DNA of 35,689 bases from an uncultured Pseudomonadota bacterium (GCA_903918375.1 CAIXED010000009.1:1-35689); one strand, 5' to 3'; shown: positions 19,372-28,925, numbered from the stretch's first letter. Translations and numbers: made by a program. The notes: generated from the sequence alone by a model not told the origin.

Positions 19372-20447
19372 TGGAATCAGTTCAAGCCGTTGTTGAAAAT
19401 AGTCCAGTGGTCAAGATGGTTCGCAATCAACAATTCACTGGCCGTTGTGTTGATTTGTCTGTGGTTAGCGAAACATTTGTTGATTGTCAGTTTACTGATA
19501 TGGATTGGATTAATTGTCAATTCACTCATGTGCATTTTGTGAATTGCCAGTTTAAGCAGATCAAATTTATCAACTGTCTGATGTCCGATGTTAGTTGGCA
19601 GGATAGCGGTTTACAAAGTATTGAATGGCAAAATTCGACATTAATCGATAGTCAGATGGTTGCTTGTGTTGCCAATGATTTCAGTTATCAACAATGCAGC
19701 CTTGAGCATCCGGTTTGGATGGAAGTCAATGGACAGCACTTCGCTTTTACTCAGACTCAGAATAAACGTGGCCTAATCGCTGATTGCGTTTTAGAACGAA
19801 TCACGATTCAAAATAGTCGTTGGCTTGATGTGTCTTGTGATGGCGGGCAATTGACTGACGTTTCAATTCAACAGAGCGAAATTGAAAGATTTTTGCTAAG
19901 TCGGCTGCAAGCTCAGCATGTGCGCTTAAGCGAATCTCATGGCAAAAACCTACGTTGGACCGATTGTCAGATCACCAATATGGTCATCGATCATTGTGAT
20001 TTACCTCAATCTTCATGGGCACTCAGCCAAGTTGAAAACACTCAAATTTTAAACAGCCAATTAGCTTTGGTTGGATTTAATCAATCGCATTTAACCCATG
20101 TTGTTATGCGCGAAGTCAAAATGCCACAAGCGATGTTTGATGGCTCGAAGTTATTGAATTGTGATTTGAGCAGACTGTTTGCGCCAAGAGTGTCCTTACG
20201 AAATGCCCATTTGGATTCGGTGATTCTGATCGAGGCGATATTAACCGGTATTGATGCCCGTGGTGCAGTGCTTAATCAGGTCGAATTAGCTAATGCCGAT
20301 TGCCAGAATGGTTGTTTATTCGAACAACCCGAAGCTTTATGGCAGGTCGCTAATATTGCTGGCGCTCGATTTAGTGATGATGCTGAAGTGGATGATAGCG
20401 AATGGTGGAATAGGGTACAGCCGGGTGTCAAAGGAGATTTGCCATGA
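19368..20447 (+). CDS. Pentapeptide-repeat protein of the T6SS spike module
   Basis: This 359-residue protein is built almost entirely of pentapeptide repeats. The N-terminal part shows a ten-residue rhythm in which every second pentapeptide has the form [F/W]xxCQ (FVDCQ, WINCQ, FVNCQ, FINCL). It has no signal peptide or membrane segment. It resembles the C-terminal half of the preceding DUF2169 fusion and may be a duplicated partner of it. It overlaps its neighbours on both sides by four bases (ATGA), so it is probably made together with them. Its role could be as an adaptor, a spike-associated shaft or cargo; the sequence does not decide. Confidence 0.85.
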   Translation: MMESVQAVVENSPVVKMVRNQQFTGRCVDLSVVSETFVDCQFTDMDWINCQFTHVHFVNCQFKQIKFINCLMSDVSWQDSGLQSIEWQNSTLIDSQMVACVANDFSYQQCSLEHPVWMEVNGQHFAFTQTQNKRGLIADCVLERITIQNSRWLDVSCDGGQLTDVSIQQSEIERFLLSRLQAQHVRLSESHGKNLRWTDCQITNMVIDHCDLPQSSWALSQVENTQILNSQLALVGFNQSHLTHVVMREVKMPQAMFDGSKLLNCDLSRLFAPRVSLRNAHLDSVILIEAILTGIDARGAVLNQVELANADCQNGCLFEQPEALWQVANIAGARFSDDAEVDDSEWWNRVQPGVKGDLP

Positions 20448-21061
20448 ATACACAGCGAGTCAATTATCAAGCCACCGAGGTTTTGCTGTATCAATCCAAA
20501 CCTCAGACAGCCAATATTAATCCTGCCGAACAAGAGCTAAAACGCTTGGTCAGTGGTGGCGAGCAACATTCAGAGCGAATCAGGGTATGCCGTTTGCAAA
20601 CACTAGCGGATAGTGATTGGTTGGGTTTTGAAGATAGTCATGGTGATCTTTATCCAGTCAAGGCGGCTTTAAGTTGTCTGATACAACCGCAAGCGGGCGA
20701 TTTGGTTCAAGTCTTGCAAACTCAGGCGCAGTGCTGGGTTTTGGCGATATTGGAGCGCGATACACCACAACAAGCTTTGCAATTAGATTTCGGTACTCAA
20801 GCGGTCAGCATCAATGCGCAACAAGTGAGCTTCAATGTTGCCGAACAATTGCAGTTCAAAGCCGAAGAAATTAGAGCCGAAGCCAATGTATTGATTCAAG
20901 CAGCGGCTAATCGTCAAAGCCACATTAGCGGTACTGATACAACTTATGCCGGTTCTGTGGCTTTAAAGGCTGAGCGTCATTTAGGTATTCATGCCGGAAT
21001 GGCGAATCTAAAAGCCAAATCGTTATTAAAAATAGACGCCGCTCAAATTCACATGGGTTGA
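20444..21061 (+). CDS. DUF3540 family T6SS accessory protein
   Basis: This 205-residue protein matches the DUF3540 family, which is found with DUF2169 and DUF4150 in T6SS spike modules. Visible features are a GDLVQVLQTQAQCWVLAILER segment, reminiscent of the OB-like part of spike proteins, and then a beta-rich repetitive C-terminal half. That half (DFGTQAVSINAQQVSFNVAEQLQF, then VALKAERHLGIHAGMANLKAKS) could form a beta-helix. It has no signal peptide. The small gap to DUF4150 contains AAGGA as ribosome-binding site for the next gene. The function in the family is not settled. Confidence 0.8.
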   Translation: MNTQRVNYQATEVLLYQSKPQTANINPAEQELKRLVSGGEQHSERIRVCRLQTLADSDWLGFEDSHGDLYPVKAALSCLIQPQAGDLVQVLQTQAQCWVLAILERDTPQQALQLDFGTQAVSINAQQVSFNVAEQLQFKAEEIRAEANVLIQAAANRQSHISGTDTTYAGSVALKAERHLGIHAGMANLKAKSLLKIDAAQIHMG

Positions 21062-21100
21062 GCGGAATGAAAAAAATCATCAATAAAAGGATGCTGAATT

Positions 21101-21487
21101 ATGTTTGCTAATTGCCAAACCGGTGGCCAAGACATTGCGCCTGCTGATGTTTGTAAGACGCCACCTGTGGGACAGCCGGTGTCTTATACCAATATTGCTA
21201 ATGGTTCAGAGGCCGCGCCCAATGTATTCAATTTGTTTATTCAAGGTGGTAACGCACATAACATGAACACCATTATCCCGATTACTCATGGTGACGAGCC
21301 TGGGAATATGGGCGGTGTTGCTTCGGGGACCTTTATCGCCATGTCCCAACATGTGACTGGGGTTAGTAATTACATTATTAACGGTTCACCGGCCACAAAA
21401 CAGACCAATGTCAATTTGCCTAATTCACGTAATACGGCTGGTACACGAGTCAGCCCTAGTCAAAGTATTCTTTTATGTCTGTCGTGA
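21101..21487 (+). CDS. PAAR-like spike-tip protein (DUF4150)
   Basis: This 128-residue protein belongs to the DUF4150 (PAAR-like) family, predicted to cap the VgrG spike with a sharp tip. Features include DIAPADVCKTPP near the N-terminus, the PVSYTNIANGS motif, and ITHGDEPGNMGGVASG in the core. Near the C-terminus are VNLPNSRNTAGTRVSPSQ. No toxin domain follows, whereas larger DUF4150 proteins often carry one. The ATG at 21101 has AAGGA about 9 bases upstream. The stop lies 2 bases before the preferred tssJ start. Confidence 0.87.
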   Translation: MFANCQTGGQDIAPADVCKTPPVGQPVSYTNIANGSEAAPNVFNLFIQGGNAHNMNTIIPITHGDEPGNMGGVASGTFIAMSQHVTGVSNYIINGSPATKQTNVNLPNSRNTAGTRVSPSQSILLCLS

Positions 21488-21489
21488 TC

Positions 21490-22122
21490 ATGAAAAATAA
21501 AATTTTAAACACATTACTGATCACCGCTTTAGTTTCGATTTCTGGCTGTGGCATGTTAGGTAAGTCCAGCAGAATGTCGGGTAATTCTGAAATGGATAAT
21601 TCAAATCCTAATGCATCGCAATTTAACGCGGTTAAAGAGCGTAGCGTCTATGTCACTTTAGTCGGTGCCCATCGACTTAATCAGTCCACTGGTGGTTCGG
21701 CAAGATCGGTTCAAACCTGTCTTTATCTTGCCAAAGATGCTACCTGGTCACCGGGATTGAGAGCTGAGTCATCAGCCTGTCTGACACCCATGCAAGACGC
21801 CAACATTATTGCTAGCGAACGGCGGATTATGGTGCCAGACCAATTACAACAAATCAGTTTTACTTTAAGCACTGATTACGATTTATGGTTGGTTGTTGAT
21901 ACGGATTTTGCCGAGCGCGCTGTTGATTACGAACCATTAAGGATGCGAATTAAAAGTAATTCGCCAGCCACTAATCTGGCAGTTTGGCTTGATGCTCACT
22001 GTATCTATGATGGACTTGCTGTTCGTCCCAATGATCAAACTATGAGCTGCAAAGGCGGTTCAAATGCCCAAGCCAACCAGCTTGATGGCCTTTCTGTTCA
22101 CTATTCGTCCGAGAAAAAATAA
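21490..22122 (+). CDS. tssJ: T6SS outer-membrane lipoprotein TssJ
   Basis: This 210-residue lipoprotein anchors the TssJLM membrane complex in the outer membrane and contacts TssM. The ATG at 21490 gives a lipoprotein signal peptide (MKNKILNTLL..., lipobox ISGC with Cys20). The frame is open five codons further up (21475), but that start would add SVVI before the basic end of the signal and overlap DUF4150. The mature part contains YVTLVGAHRLNQS and the transthyretin-like core typical of TssJ, including DYDLWLVVDTDFAE. It is the first gene of the membrane-complex block J-K-L-M. Confidence 0.88.
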   Translation: MKNKILNTLLITALVSISGCGMLGKSSRMSGNSEMDNSNPNASQFNAVKERSVYVTLVGAHRLNQSTGGSARSVQTCLYLAKDATWSPGLRAESSACLTPMQDANIIASERRIMVPDQLQQISFTLSTDYDLWLVVDTDFAERAVDYEPLRMRIKSNSPATNLAVWLDAHCIYDGLAVRPNDQTMSCKGGSNAQANQLDGLSVHYSSEKK

Positions 22123-22124
22123 TT

Positions 22125-23486
22125 ATGAGTACGCCATTTTGTGGTCCAGTCGCATGGAACGACGGCATGTTGATTGAAGTTCAACATTTTCAGCAAATGG
22201 AAAGACATATCGCTCATCAAGTGGCTATGCGCTTGGAGCAAACTTCGCATTATTTCTGGGGCTTTAGTGCTTTAGAAGTCGATGAAGATAGTTTGGGATT
22301 AGGGCGGATTGGCATTCGTCGTGCTCGAGGGGTATTTCCTGATGGTACACCGTTTAACTTACCCGCCCATGACCCACTGCCTACGCCACTAGAAACCGCT
22401 AGCGCTCAAGCGGGTGATGTTATTTGTCTAGCTTTGCCAGCTGCTCGTAATGGTGGTGCTGAAATGGCGTTTGGCGAAAGCTCAGCATCAGCACGCTATT
22501 TGGCGGTAGAAACCGAGGTACAAGACATCAATACTGGATTGGATAGTTTTGGCGTGCCGCGTAAATTGACTATGTACACTGGACAATTGGCGACGCGATT
22601 ATGCTGGTTATCACAATTGCGTAGCGACGAAGTGGCGTTGCCTATCGCCAAAGTAGCAGGGCGTAGCAGTCAGCAAATGGTGATGTTAGATAGTCGATTT
22701 GTACCACCTTTATTAGATGCTAGAGCTCATGACACTTTGCGTTCTTTGCATGATGAATTGCAAAGTATTTTAAGAGTGCGTTTGGCCGGTTCTGCCAGTT
22801 TGCGGGTTTTAGCCAGTGGTGGTGGTTTGGCGGATTTAGTTGAAATGTTATTACGCCAAGCACTGGCTGAATACCGAATGCGTTTAGGTCATTTAGATGC
22901 CTATGAACCCTTACCACCTTCGATGTTGTATCTGGAATTGGTGGGATTATTGGGCAGATTAAGCGTGTTGCCTGGGGTTGATGAGGAGCTGATGGATTTA
23001 CAGTTTGGCTATCAACATAACGATTTGCAAAGCTGCTTTGAACCTTTGGCAACTACATTAAGACGTGCGTTAGCGCGTGTGATTGAAACCCCTGTATTAC
23101 CGTTGAGATTTGAAGAACGCGGCGACCAAGTTTATGTGGCTGTGACCGATAGACAATGGAAGTTACAAAAACTGATTTTTGCTTTCAGCGCTTCGCTACC
23201 TGCTGAGCAATTACGCACCTTGCTGCCACAACAATTGAAATTGGGGCCAGTAGAACAAATCCAAAAACTGGTCGATTTACAGTTACCCGGTGCGCGTTTA
23301 ATTCCTTTAGCGAATCCTCCAAGACAAGTGCCGTATTACGCACAAAGTGTCTATTTTGAAGTTGAATCGACTGATCCGTTTTGGGCTGCAACCTTATCTG
23401 GTTCAGCAATTGCTTTACGGATAGTGGGCGGCTTTCCAGATTTACGTTTTGAAGCTTGGGGATTGCGAGAAGGCAAAATCGCATGA
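22125..23486 (+). CDS. tssK: T6SS baseplate-membrane connector TssK
   Basis: This 453-residue protein joins the baseplate to the TssLM membrane complex. The start is diagnostic (a VAWNDGMLIEVQHFQQMERH segment), followed by WGFSALEVDED and RRARGVFPDGTPFNLP. Near the C-terminus are LPGARLIPLANPPRQVPYY and SVYFEVESTDPFW, both typical. The length is normal. It begins 2 bases after the tssJ stop and is separated by 31 bases from tssL. Confidence 0.97.
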   Translation: MSTPFCGPVAWNDGMLIEVQHFQQMERHIAHQVAMRLEQTSHYFWGFSALEVDEDSLGLGRIGIRRARGVFPDGTPFNLPAHDPLPTPLETASAQAGDVICLALPAARNGGAEMAFGESSASARYLAVETEVQDINTGLDSFGVPRKLTMYTGQLATRLCWLSQLRSDEVALPIAKVAGRSSQQMVMLDSRFVPPLLDARAHDTLRSLHDELQSILRVRLAGSASLRVLASGGGLADLVEMLLRQALAEYRMRLGHLDAYEPLPPSMLYLELVGLLGRLSVLPGVDEELMDLQFGYQHNDLQSCFEPLATTLRRALARVIETPVLPLRFEERGDQVYVAVTDRQWKLQKLIFAFSASLPAEQLRTLLPQQLKLGPVEQIQKLVDLQLPGARLIPLANPPRQVPYYAQSVYFEVESTDPFWAATLSGSAIALRIVGGFPDLRFEAWGLREGKIA

Positions 23487-23517
23487 TGGTATTAGTTGAG
23501 CAAACAGGTAAGTTCAG

Positions 23518-25044
23518 ATGAAACCTTTAAATGATTTAGCATCGGGATTAGGGCGTTTCGGTGTTTCGAATATGACTGGTTCACTCAGTCCATCCTCGGT
23601 GACTCAAGCGTTAGGCATGTCATCGACGGTATCGAATGTCGATAGAGTTTTAAGTCAGGTGATGCCTGAGCATTCAGCCAATCAACGCACGGCAGACCTT
23701 TATCAGCCAATGCCTAGCGCAGTTGAACCGAGCAATAGCCAGCAGAGCCAAAGCAAAACTGAGTCATGGTTAGGCGCTTCACCAGCGTGGCAATCAAGCA
23801 ATACTGCCAATAAAGTATTGCGACCTACACAGCAATATGCCGACTGGCAAAATCCGTTTGTTAGCCATGCCATGCCAGCTTTGCTGTGCTTAAGACGTTA
23901 TTTATCAAACCGCCAAAACAATCAAACCGGCTTTAGAGCGCAATTAGCACTAGAGGTGCGTTTATTTCGTGAGCGTTTGTCAAAGTCGGGTTGCGAATGG
24001 GAGTTGCTCAACGAAGCCTCTTATTTGTTATGTACTTATCTTGATGAAACCGTAGGTGACATTGCTAGACAAATGCAGCAAACCCCCTATGACGGTGATC
24101 GCAGTCTATTGGTTGAATTTCACGGTGATGCTTGGGGAGGCGAAAACGTCTTTCTTAATCTGGAAAAGTGGATGCACGATCCCAGACCACCGATTGATTT
24201 GCTATTGCTCTATGAAATGATTTTAGCCTTGGGTTTCTATGGGCGTTATCACCTCAATGAGCGCGGTGATGTCTTGCTACAAGATTTACGCTCCCAATTA
24301 CACGCCAAAATCTGGCAAAACCGTGTGCCTGCGGCATTGGGTTTGGAGCAGAAAGCAGGGCCGATGATACGCAAACGCTGGTGGACTGCTGGTAAAGCAA
24401 CGGCATCAGTGTTGGCTGTTGGTTTATTGGCCTATTTAATTGCCAGTTTTGATTTGGATTCGCGTGGTCGTCCGATACGTCAAGCCTTGGCAGCTTGGAC
24501 ACCGCCGGTGAGTACCATCAACATGGCAGAAACCTTGCCGCAACCGATACCTGATTTAGTCTCAGAAGGTTGGTTGAGTGCTTATAAACATCCTGATGGC
24601 TGGTTATTAGTGTTTAGAAGTGATGGGGCTTTTGATGTCGGACAAGCGCAGTTCCGACGCGAGTTTATGCATAACATTGAACGATTAGGCTTGGCATTTG
24701 CTAATAAACCGGGTGATTTGGAAGTGATTGGTCATACCGATGCCCAGCCAATCAAAGGTCGCTTTAGCAATAATCAACAGCTTTCAGAAGCCCGTGCTCA
24801 AGTGGTTGCTAACGAGTTACGCCAAACTGCACAAGCAGGCGGCTCTCATGCGCCGATTGATGCTGTGACCCGAGAAATCAATTTCTCTGGCCGTGGTGAT
24901 ACCGATCCGGTGGATACCGCCAAAAACCAAGCGGCTTATGAACGTAATCGACGGGTTGATGTGTTATGGAAAGTGAATCCCCACACTCAATTACCCAAAG
25001 ATGTTGCTATTCCAGCATCGGTTAGACAAGAACAAAAACTATGA
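23518..25044 (+). CDS. tssL: T6SS inner-membrane protein TssL with OmpA-like domain
   Basis: This 508-residue protein combines several parts. A variable Ser/Gln-rich N-terminal region (1-110) precedes a DotU/IcmH domain (about 115-280, with YLLCTYLDETVGD, HGDAWGGENVFLNLEKW and LGFYGRYHL). A single transmembrane segment lies near 294-312 (ASVLAVGLLAYLIASF). The periplasmic OmpA-like peptidoglycan-binding domain spans about 355-490 (VIGHTDAQPI, SEARAQVVANEL, ERNRRVDVLW). The key Asp and Arg of the OmpA fold are present. This is the evolved TssL type that can anchor the complex to peptidoglycan itself. ATGA overlap with tssM suggests coupled translation. Confidence 0.95.
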   Translation: MKPLNDLASGLGRFGVSNMTGSLSPSSVTQALGMSSTVSNVDRVLSQVMPEHSANQRTADLYQPMPSAVEPSNSQQSQSKTESWLGASPAWQSSNTANKVLRPTQQYADWQNPFVSHAMPALLCLRRYLSNRQNNQTGFRAQLALEVRLFRERLSKSGCEWELLNEASYLLCTYLDETVGDIARQMQQTPYDGDRSLLVEFHGDAWGGENVFLNLEKWMHDPRPPIDLLLLYEMILALGFYGRYHLNERGDVLLQDLRSQLHAKIWQNRVPAALGLEQKAGPMIRKRWWTAGKATASVLAVGLLAYLIASFDLDSRGRPIRQALAAWTPPVSTINMAETLPQPIPDLVSEGWLSAYKHPDGWLLVFRSDGAFDVGQAQFRREFMHNIERLGLAFANKPGDLEVIGHTDAQPIKGRFSNNQQLSEARAQVVANELRQTAQAGGSHAPIDAVTREINFSGRGDTDPVDTAKNQAAYERNRRVDVLWKVNPHTQLPKDVAIPASVRQEQKL

Positions 25045-28000
25045 TGAAAACAACGTTTCGGATTTTAATTGCCCTGTTAGTGGCGGCGGCGATTTGGTGG
25101 GTTGGACCTTTAATTTCGATTGGTGTTTATCGGCCTTTAGGTTGGTTAATCGTCAGAGAAATTTTGGTTGCTGGTTTTTTGTTGTGGGGCTTTTGGCCGT
25201 TACTGGTTCGACTATGGTCAAGCTTGGTGTTGGGAACCAAGCAAATAAAACCAGCACCATCGGTTAAAGCCTCAAACTTTATCACCGAGCGAATTAAAGA
25301 GTTAGAGCGGCAATTACAGGCCAGATGGTTGAAACTGCCGCGTCGTAGTTTATTGCGCTTGAAAGGTCAGCTGTTACGTGAATATCGCCAATTTATGCCA
25401 TTTTTCATGGTATTAGGCGCACAAGGTAGCGGTAAATCCAGCTTGATTGCCCAAGCGGTCAAACAATCAAGCTTACACGCCGACCGACTCAGTCAGCGGC
25501 GGATTGATAGCGGTAGTGCCAGCGAGTTTGAGTTTTGGTTAGCGAGTGATGCGGTCTGGATTGATACCAATGGCCAATGGATAAGCGAAAGCTATAACGA
25601 AAATCCTAAATCAGTCTGGCAACAATTACTCCATGGATTGAAGCGATTACAACGTGAAACAGTCATTAATGCTTTGGTGGTGACTGTCGATTTAGCCAAT
25701 TTGTTAGCCTTGAGCTTAGAAGACAGAAAGCGTTTTGCCGCTGCATTACGCAACAACATTGTCACAGTGCGCGAGGTTTATGCCAAACAACCGCAAGTTT
25801 ATATCGCCTTAACCGGCTTAGATAAGCTGGATGGCGCTATGTCAGTATTAAAGCTGATGAATGTTGAGCAATGGGCGAGTGGCATCGGTTTTGCTTTACC
25901 GTATGGCAGCCATAAAGATGATGGTTTACTTCTGGAAAGTCGCTGGCAAACCGCTTTAATTGAATTGGAACACCGCGTTCAACAACAAGTGTTATTTGCT
26001 TCACCAACCGTTGGTAGCGTTGCAGACAATCATCAACAGTTGCAATTTGTTGAAGCCTTGAGCCAACTGCGCAAGCCTTTACTGGATTTATTACTTGAAA
26101 TCGTCGCCCCTCTCGAAGATGAAAAAAGTTGTGATTTACGAGGTGTTTGGTTTGGTTCTGTATTGGAAATCGAAGATGTTCAAGGTATACAAGCGTCCGG
26201 CCTACTTTCACTAGGCGCACTTTGGCAGCCTTTAGTTAGACAATTAATCAGCGAAAAATCAGCCACTTTGTCCAAAACAGGCCAGTCATGGCGCTCGCGA
26301 TTTGCCAGTGTCATGCGTTGGTCGTTAGTGGGGTTGGTAGCGACAATCGGTTTAGGTTGGTTGAGCTGGGGTTATTTAGCTGAGCGCGATCAATTGGAAC
26401 GGGTTTTAGCGCAATTTACTGAAGGTAAACGACTAGCACAATATCAAGTCGGTGATAAATCATCTGAAACCCAATTGCTACAAATATCGGCACAAATGCG
26501 TTACGCACTGGCACAGGCTGATAACGCCAATGATGCCGCAACCACGCCTTATTTGGAGCATGTGCGCTTAGCCAGTGTGGCGAGTGAAACTTATCATCGG
26601 CATTTGCAAAAAACCTTAATGCCCGAGTTTTACAATCAAGTGCATAAAACCTTGACTGATCAAAGTAACGGTAGTGCAGGCGATGTTTATTTGACCTTGA
26701 AAGTCTATTTAATGATGTCGCGCAAAGACCGCCGTAATATCGCTGATGTTGAACATTGGATTAACGAGCGTTGGGATAGCATTGCGGGCGGCCAATACAA
26801 TGAAGACGACCATCAAGCTTTATTGATTCATGTCCGCAATTTATTTGCGATGTCTGATTTACCTGCGACGCCCGAAGATACTACCTTGGTTAAACAAGCC
26901 AGAGCGAGAGCTGCGCAAATTCCAACCATTACTCGGGTTTTAAAACATATCATTGATCAAGGCTTACCTAGCCAGATTACCGATATTTCCTTGGCTCGCG
27001 CAGCGGGTTATGGCTCGTCTGTTAGTTTGCGTTTACGCAGTAACTTAGTCGCTACCGATGCCTCAATTTCCGGTTGGTACACTCGCGCTGGCTATAACGA
27101 TGTCTTCTTACCGAGAATCGAAACAAGCACCCGCGCAGTGTTGGAAGAAGAAAGTTGGGTATTACGTGATGAACCGCTTTCAAGTAATGTTTTTGAAGTC
27201 GACAAAACGGTCGAAAAACTCGCCGATGCGGTTCGTAATCAGTTTTTGCAAGATTATGTGCGCTTTTGGCAAACCTTCCTAAAAGACATCACGATTCGCC
27301 AAGTGACAGGCTTGGATGACGCTGCTCAACTGGCGGGTACCATGATCGATATTCAGTCACCGTTAGCACAGTTGATTCGTGTGGCAGGGCGCGAAACGTC
27401 GTTAACCGGCAATTATGATGGTGATGTCGATAGCTGGGTTGATCGCCAAAAACATAATATCGAGAAAAACAAACGGGCGATTGTTGGTGAAATTTCTGGT
27501 GAACATACCCGAAACAAATTGCTGCCAGAATTTGTCGTCGAAGACCATTTTGATGCTTTACGGCGTTTGGCGACGCAATTAACCAAAACCGGCAATGGCG
27601 AAAACAATCCGCTGTCACGCTTGTTTGAACCGCTATCCACGCAATTAGCGATTGTTAATGGTTCTATGCAAGCCGGTCAAATTACACCACAGCAAGATGC
27701 ATTCTCTCGCTTACGCAACGAAGCCGCCAGACAACCAGAGCCGGTGCGCGGCATCATGTTGGATTTGATTAGCAACGGTAGCAGTATGACCGCTAAGCAA
27801 TCGACCACCCTGATTAATCGCGATGCGGCGGGTGCGGCTCATGCTGTCTGTGCACCGATGACCGGTTTATATCCTATGCAGCGTGGCGCTAAATCCGAAG
27901 CAGGGGTTCAAGATTTTGAACGTCTATTTGGACCACAAGGGGTGATGGCAACCCATTTCCGTGATCAGTTAGCCAGCTATGTCGATACCTATACCACGCC

Positions 28001-28490
28001 GTGGACGGTTAAACGGGTTGAAGGTGGTGCACAAATTAATCCAGAGGTTCTGCGTTCCTACGAAATTGCCGACAAGATTCGTTCTAATTTATTGGATCAA
28101 TCGGGGCATATGAAGATTTCAGCGGTTTTACGCTTTATCGAAATGGACCCGCAATTAGCTGAATCGCAATTAGATATCGCCGGTCAGCATTTGCATTACG
28201 CTCATGGCAGCACTGCACCTGTTAGAGTCGATTGGACTGGGCAAAGTGCTAATTTGAGTATTCGCTTGTATTTACGCTCAGTCGATGGTCGCACCGAAAC
28301 CTTACATTTTGATGGGCCTTGGGCGCTGTTTAAATTTTTTGATGCAGGACAGCAAAACGGTGGCTCGGCAGAGCGTCGCGTGACTGTTTATCAAGCCGGT
28401 ATCGGTAGCGTCAAAATTGAATGGCAAGCCGTCACCTTGCCTTCACCATTATGGTCGGAGTTATTACATTCCTTCCGCTGCCAAAGCTAA
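25041..28490 (+). CDS. tssM: T6SS inner-membrane protein TssM (IcmF)
   Basis: This 1149-residue protein is the large membrane-complex component spanning the periplasm to TssJ. It has two N-terminal membrane segments (about 8-30 and 36-60). A cytoplasmic ATP-binding domain follows, with Walker A GAQGSGKS at residues 126-133, and then a third membrane segment near 427-447 (LVGLVATIGLGWLSWGYLAE). A long periplasmic region carries the IcmF-related and C-terminal domains, ending RVTVYQAGIGSVKIEWQAV. The nucleotide-binding motif is intact. Two ATG codons lie in tandem at 25041 and 25044; the first overlaps the tssL stop. Confidence 0.96.
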   Translation: MMKTTFRILIALLVAAAIWWVGPLISIGVYRPLGWLIVREILVAGFLLWGFWPLLVRLWSSLVLGTKQIKPAPSVKASNFITERIKELERQLQARWLKLPRRSLLRLKGQLLREYRQFMPFFMVLGAQGSGKSSLIAQAVKQSSLHADRLSQRRIDSGSASEFEFWLASDAVWIDTNGQWISESYNENPKSVWQQLLHGLKRLQRETVINALVVTVDLANLLALSLEDRKRFAAALRNNIVTVREVYAKQPQVYIALTGLDKLDGAMSVLKLMNVEQWASGIGFALPYGSHKDDGLLLESRWQTALIELEHRVQQQVLFASPTVGSVADNHQQLQFVEALSQLRKPLLDLLLEIVAPLEDEKSCDLRGVWFGSVLEIEDVQGIQASGLLSLGALWQPLVRQLISEKSATLSKTGQSWRSRFASVMRWSLVGLVATIGLGWLSWGYLAERDQLERVLAQFTEGKRLAQYQVGDKSSETQLLQISAQMRYALAQADNANDAATTPYLEHVRLASVASETYHRHLQKTLMPEFYNQVHKTLTDQSNGSAGDVYLTLKVYLMMSRKDRRNIADVEHWINERWDSIAGGQYNEDDHQALLIHVRNLFAMSDLPATPEDTTLVKQARARAAQIPTITRVLKHIIDQGLPSQITDISLARAAGYGSSVSLRLRSNLVATDASISGWYTRAGYNDVFLPRIETSTRAVLEEESWVLRDEPLSSNVFEVDKTVEKLADAVRNQFLQDYVRFWQTFLKDITIRQVTGLDDAAQLAGTMIDIQSPLAQLIRVAGRETSLTGNYDGDVDSWVDRQKHNIEKNKRAIVGEISGEHTRNKLLPEFVVEDHFDALRRLATQLTKTGNGENNPLSRLFEPLSTQLAIVNGSMQAGQITPQQDAFSRLRNEAARQPEPVRGIMLDLISNGSSMTAKQSTTLINRDAAGAAHAVCAPMTGLYPMQRGAKSEAGVQDFERLFGPQGVMATHFRDQLASYVDTYTTPWTVKRVEGGAQINPEVLRSYEIADKIRSNLLDQSGHMKISAVLRFIEMDPQLAESQLDIAGQHLHYAHGSTAPVRVDWTGQSANLSIRLYLRSVDGRTETLHFDGPWALFKFFDAGQQNGGSAERRVTVYQAGIGSVKIEWQAVTLPSPLWSELLHSFRCQS

Positions 28491-28528
28491 TTTGTTTTTT
28501 AAACCTTATTGTTACTTAGGAGTTATTT

Positions 28529-28885
28529 ATGATTGATCCCAAAGCGATTTTGGATGCTACTCACGCAGCTACTCAGTTTGGCGCAACCGCTCAAGCCGGT
28601 ATGACTGGCCCATTTACTGCCGGCATTGCTTCAATGAACGTTGCCTCAACCTCTAATTCCAGCAATGTGATTGGCGGCATACAGCAAATTGGTCAGCAGT
28701 CCTTAGGGCATATGATGGAGATTAAATCTTCAGTCGATAGCCAATTAGGGGTTCATCAATCTAAACAAAGAGCGCAGCAATCTTACGATTTCAATACCGA
28801 TATGAACGATTTGCGTCCAACCGATGCGCGTGGTTTTCCAAATGAATTGGATATGGATTTTCACAAAGTGTTTAACCGCAATTAA
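28529..28885 (+). CDS. Small protein of unknown function behind tssM
   Basis: I do not recognise this 118-residue protein. It starts MIDPKAILDATHAATQFG, with a good ribosome-binding site (TTAGGAG) about 8 bases upstream. Residues 1-60 are Ala/Gly/Ser/Thr-rich and low in charge, 60-80 are Gln-rich and probably helical, and the end is charged (DMNDLRPTDARGFPNELDMDF). There is no signal peptide, membrane segment or cysteine. It lies 38 bases after tssM and 40 bases before a lipoprotein gene, so it is probably the penultimate gene of the T6SS operon. It could be a T6SS accessory or small cargo, on position alone. Confidence 0.7.
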   Translation: MIDPKAILDATHAATQFGATAQAGMTGPFTAGIASMNVASTSNSSNVIGGIQQIGQQSLGHMMEIKSSVDSQLGVHQSKQRAQQSYDFNTDMNDLRPTDARGFPNELDMDFHKVFNRN

Positions 28886-28925
28886 TTTTAAATCTCATCG
28901 TTTATTTGTCTGTTACGGAATGTTT

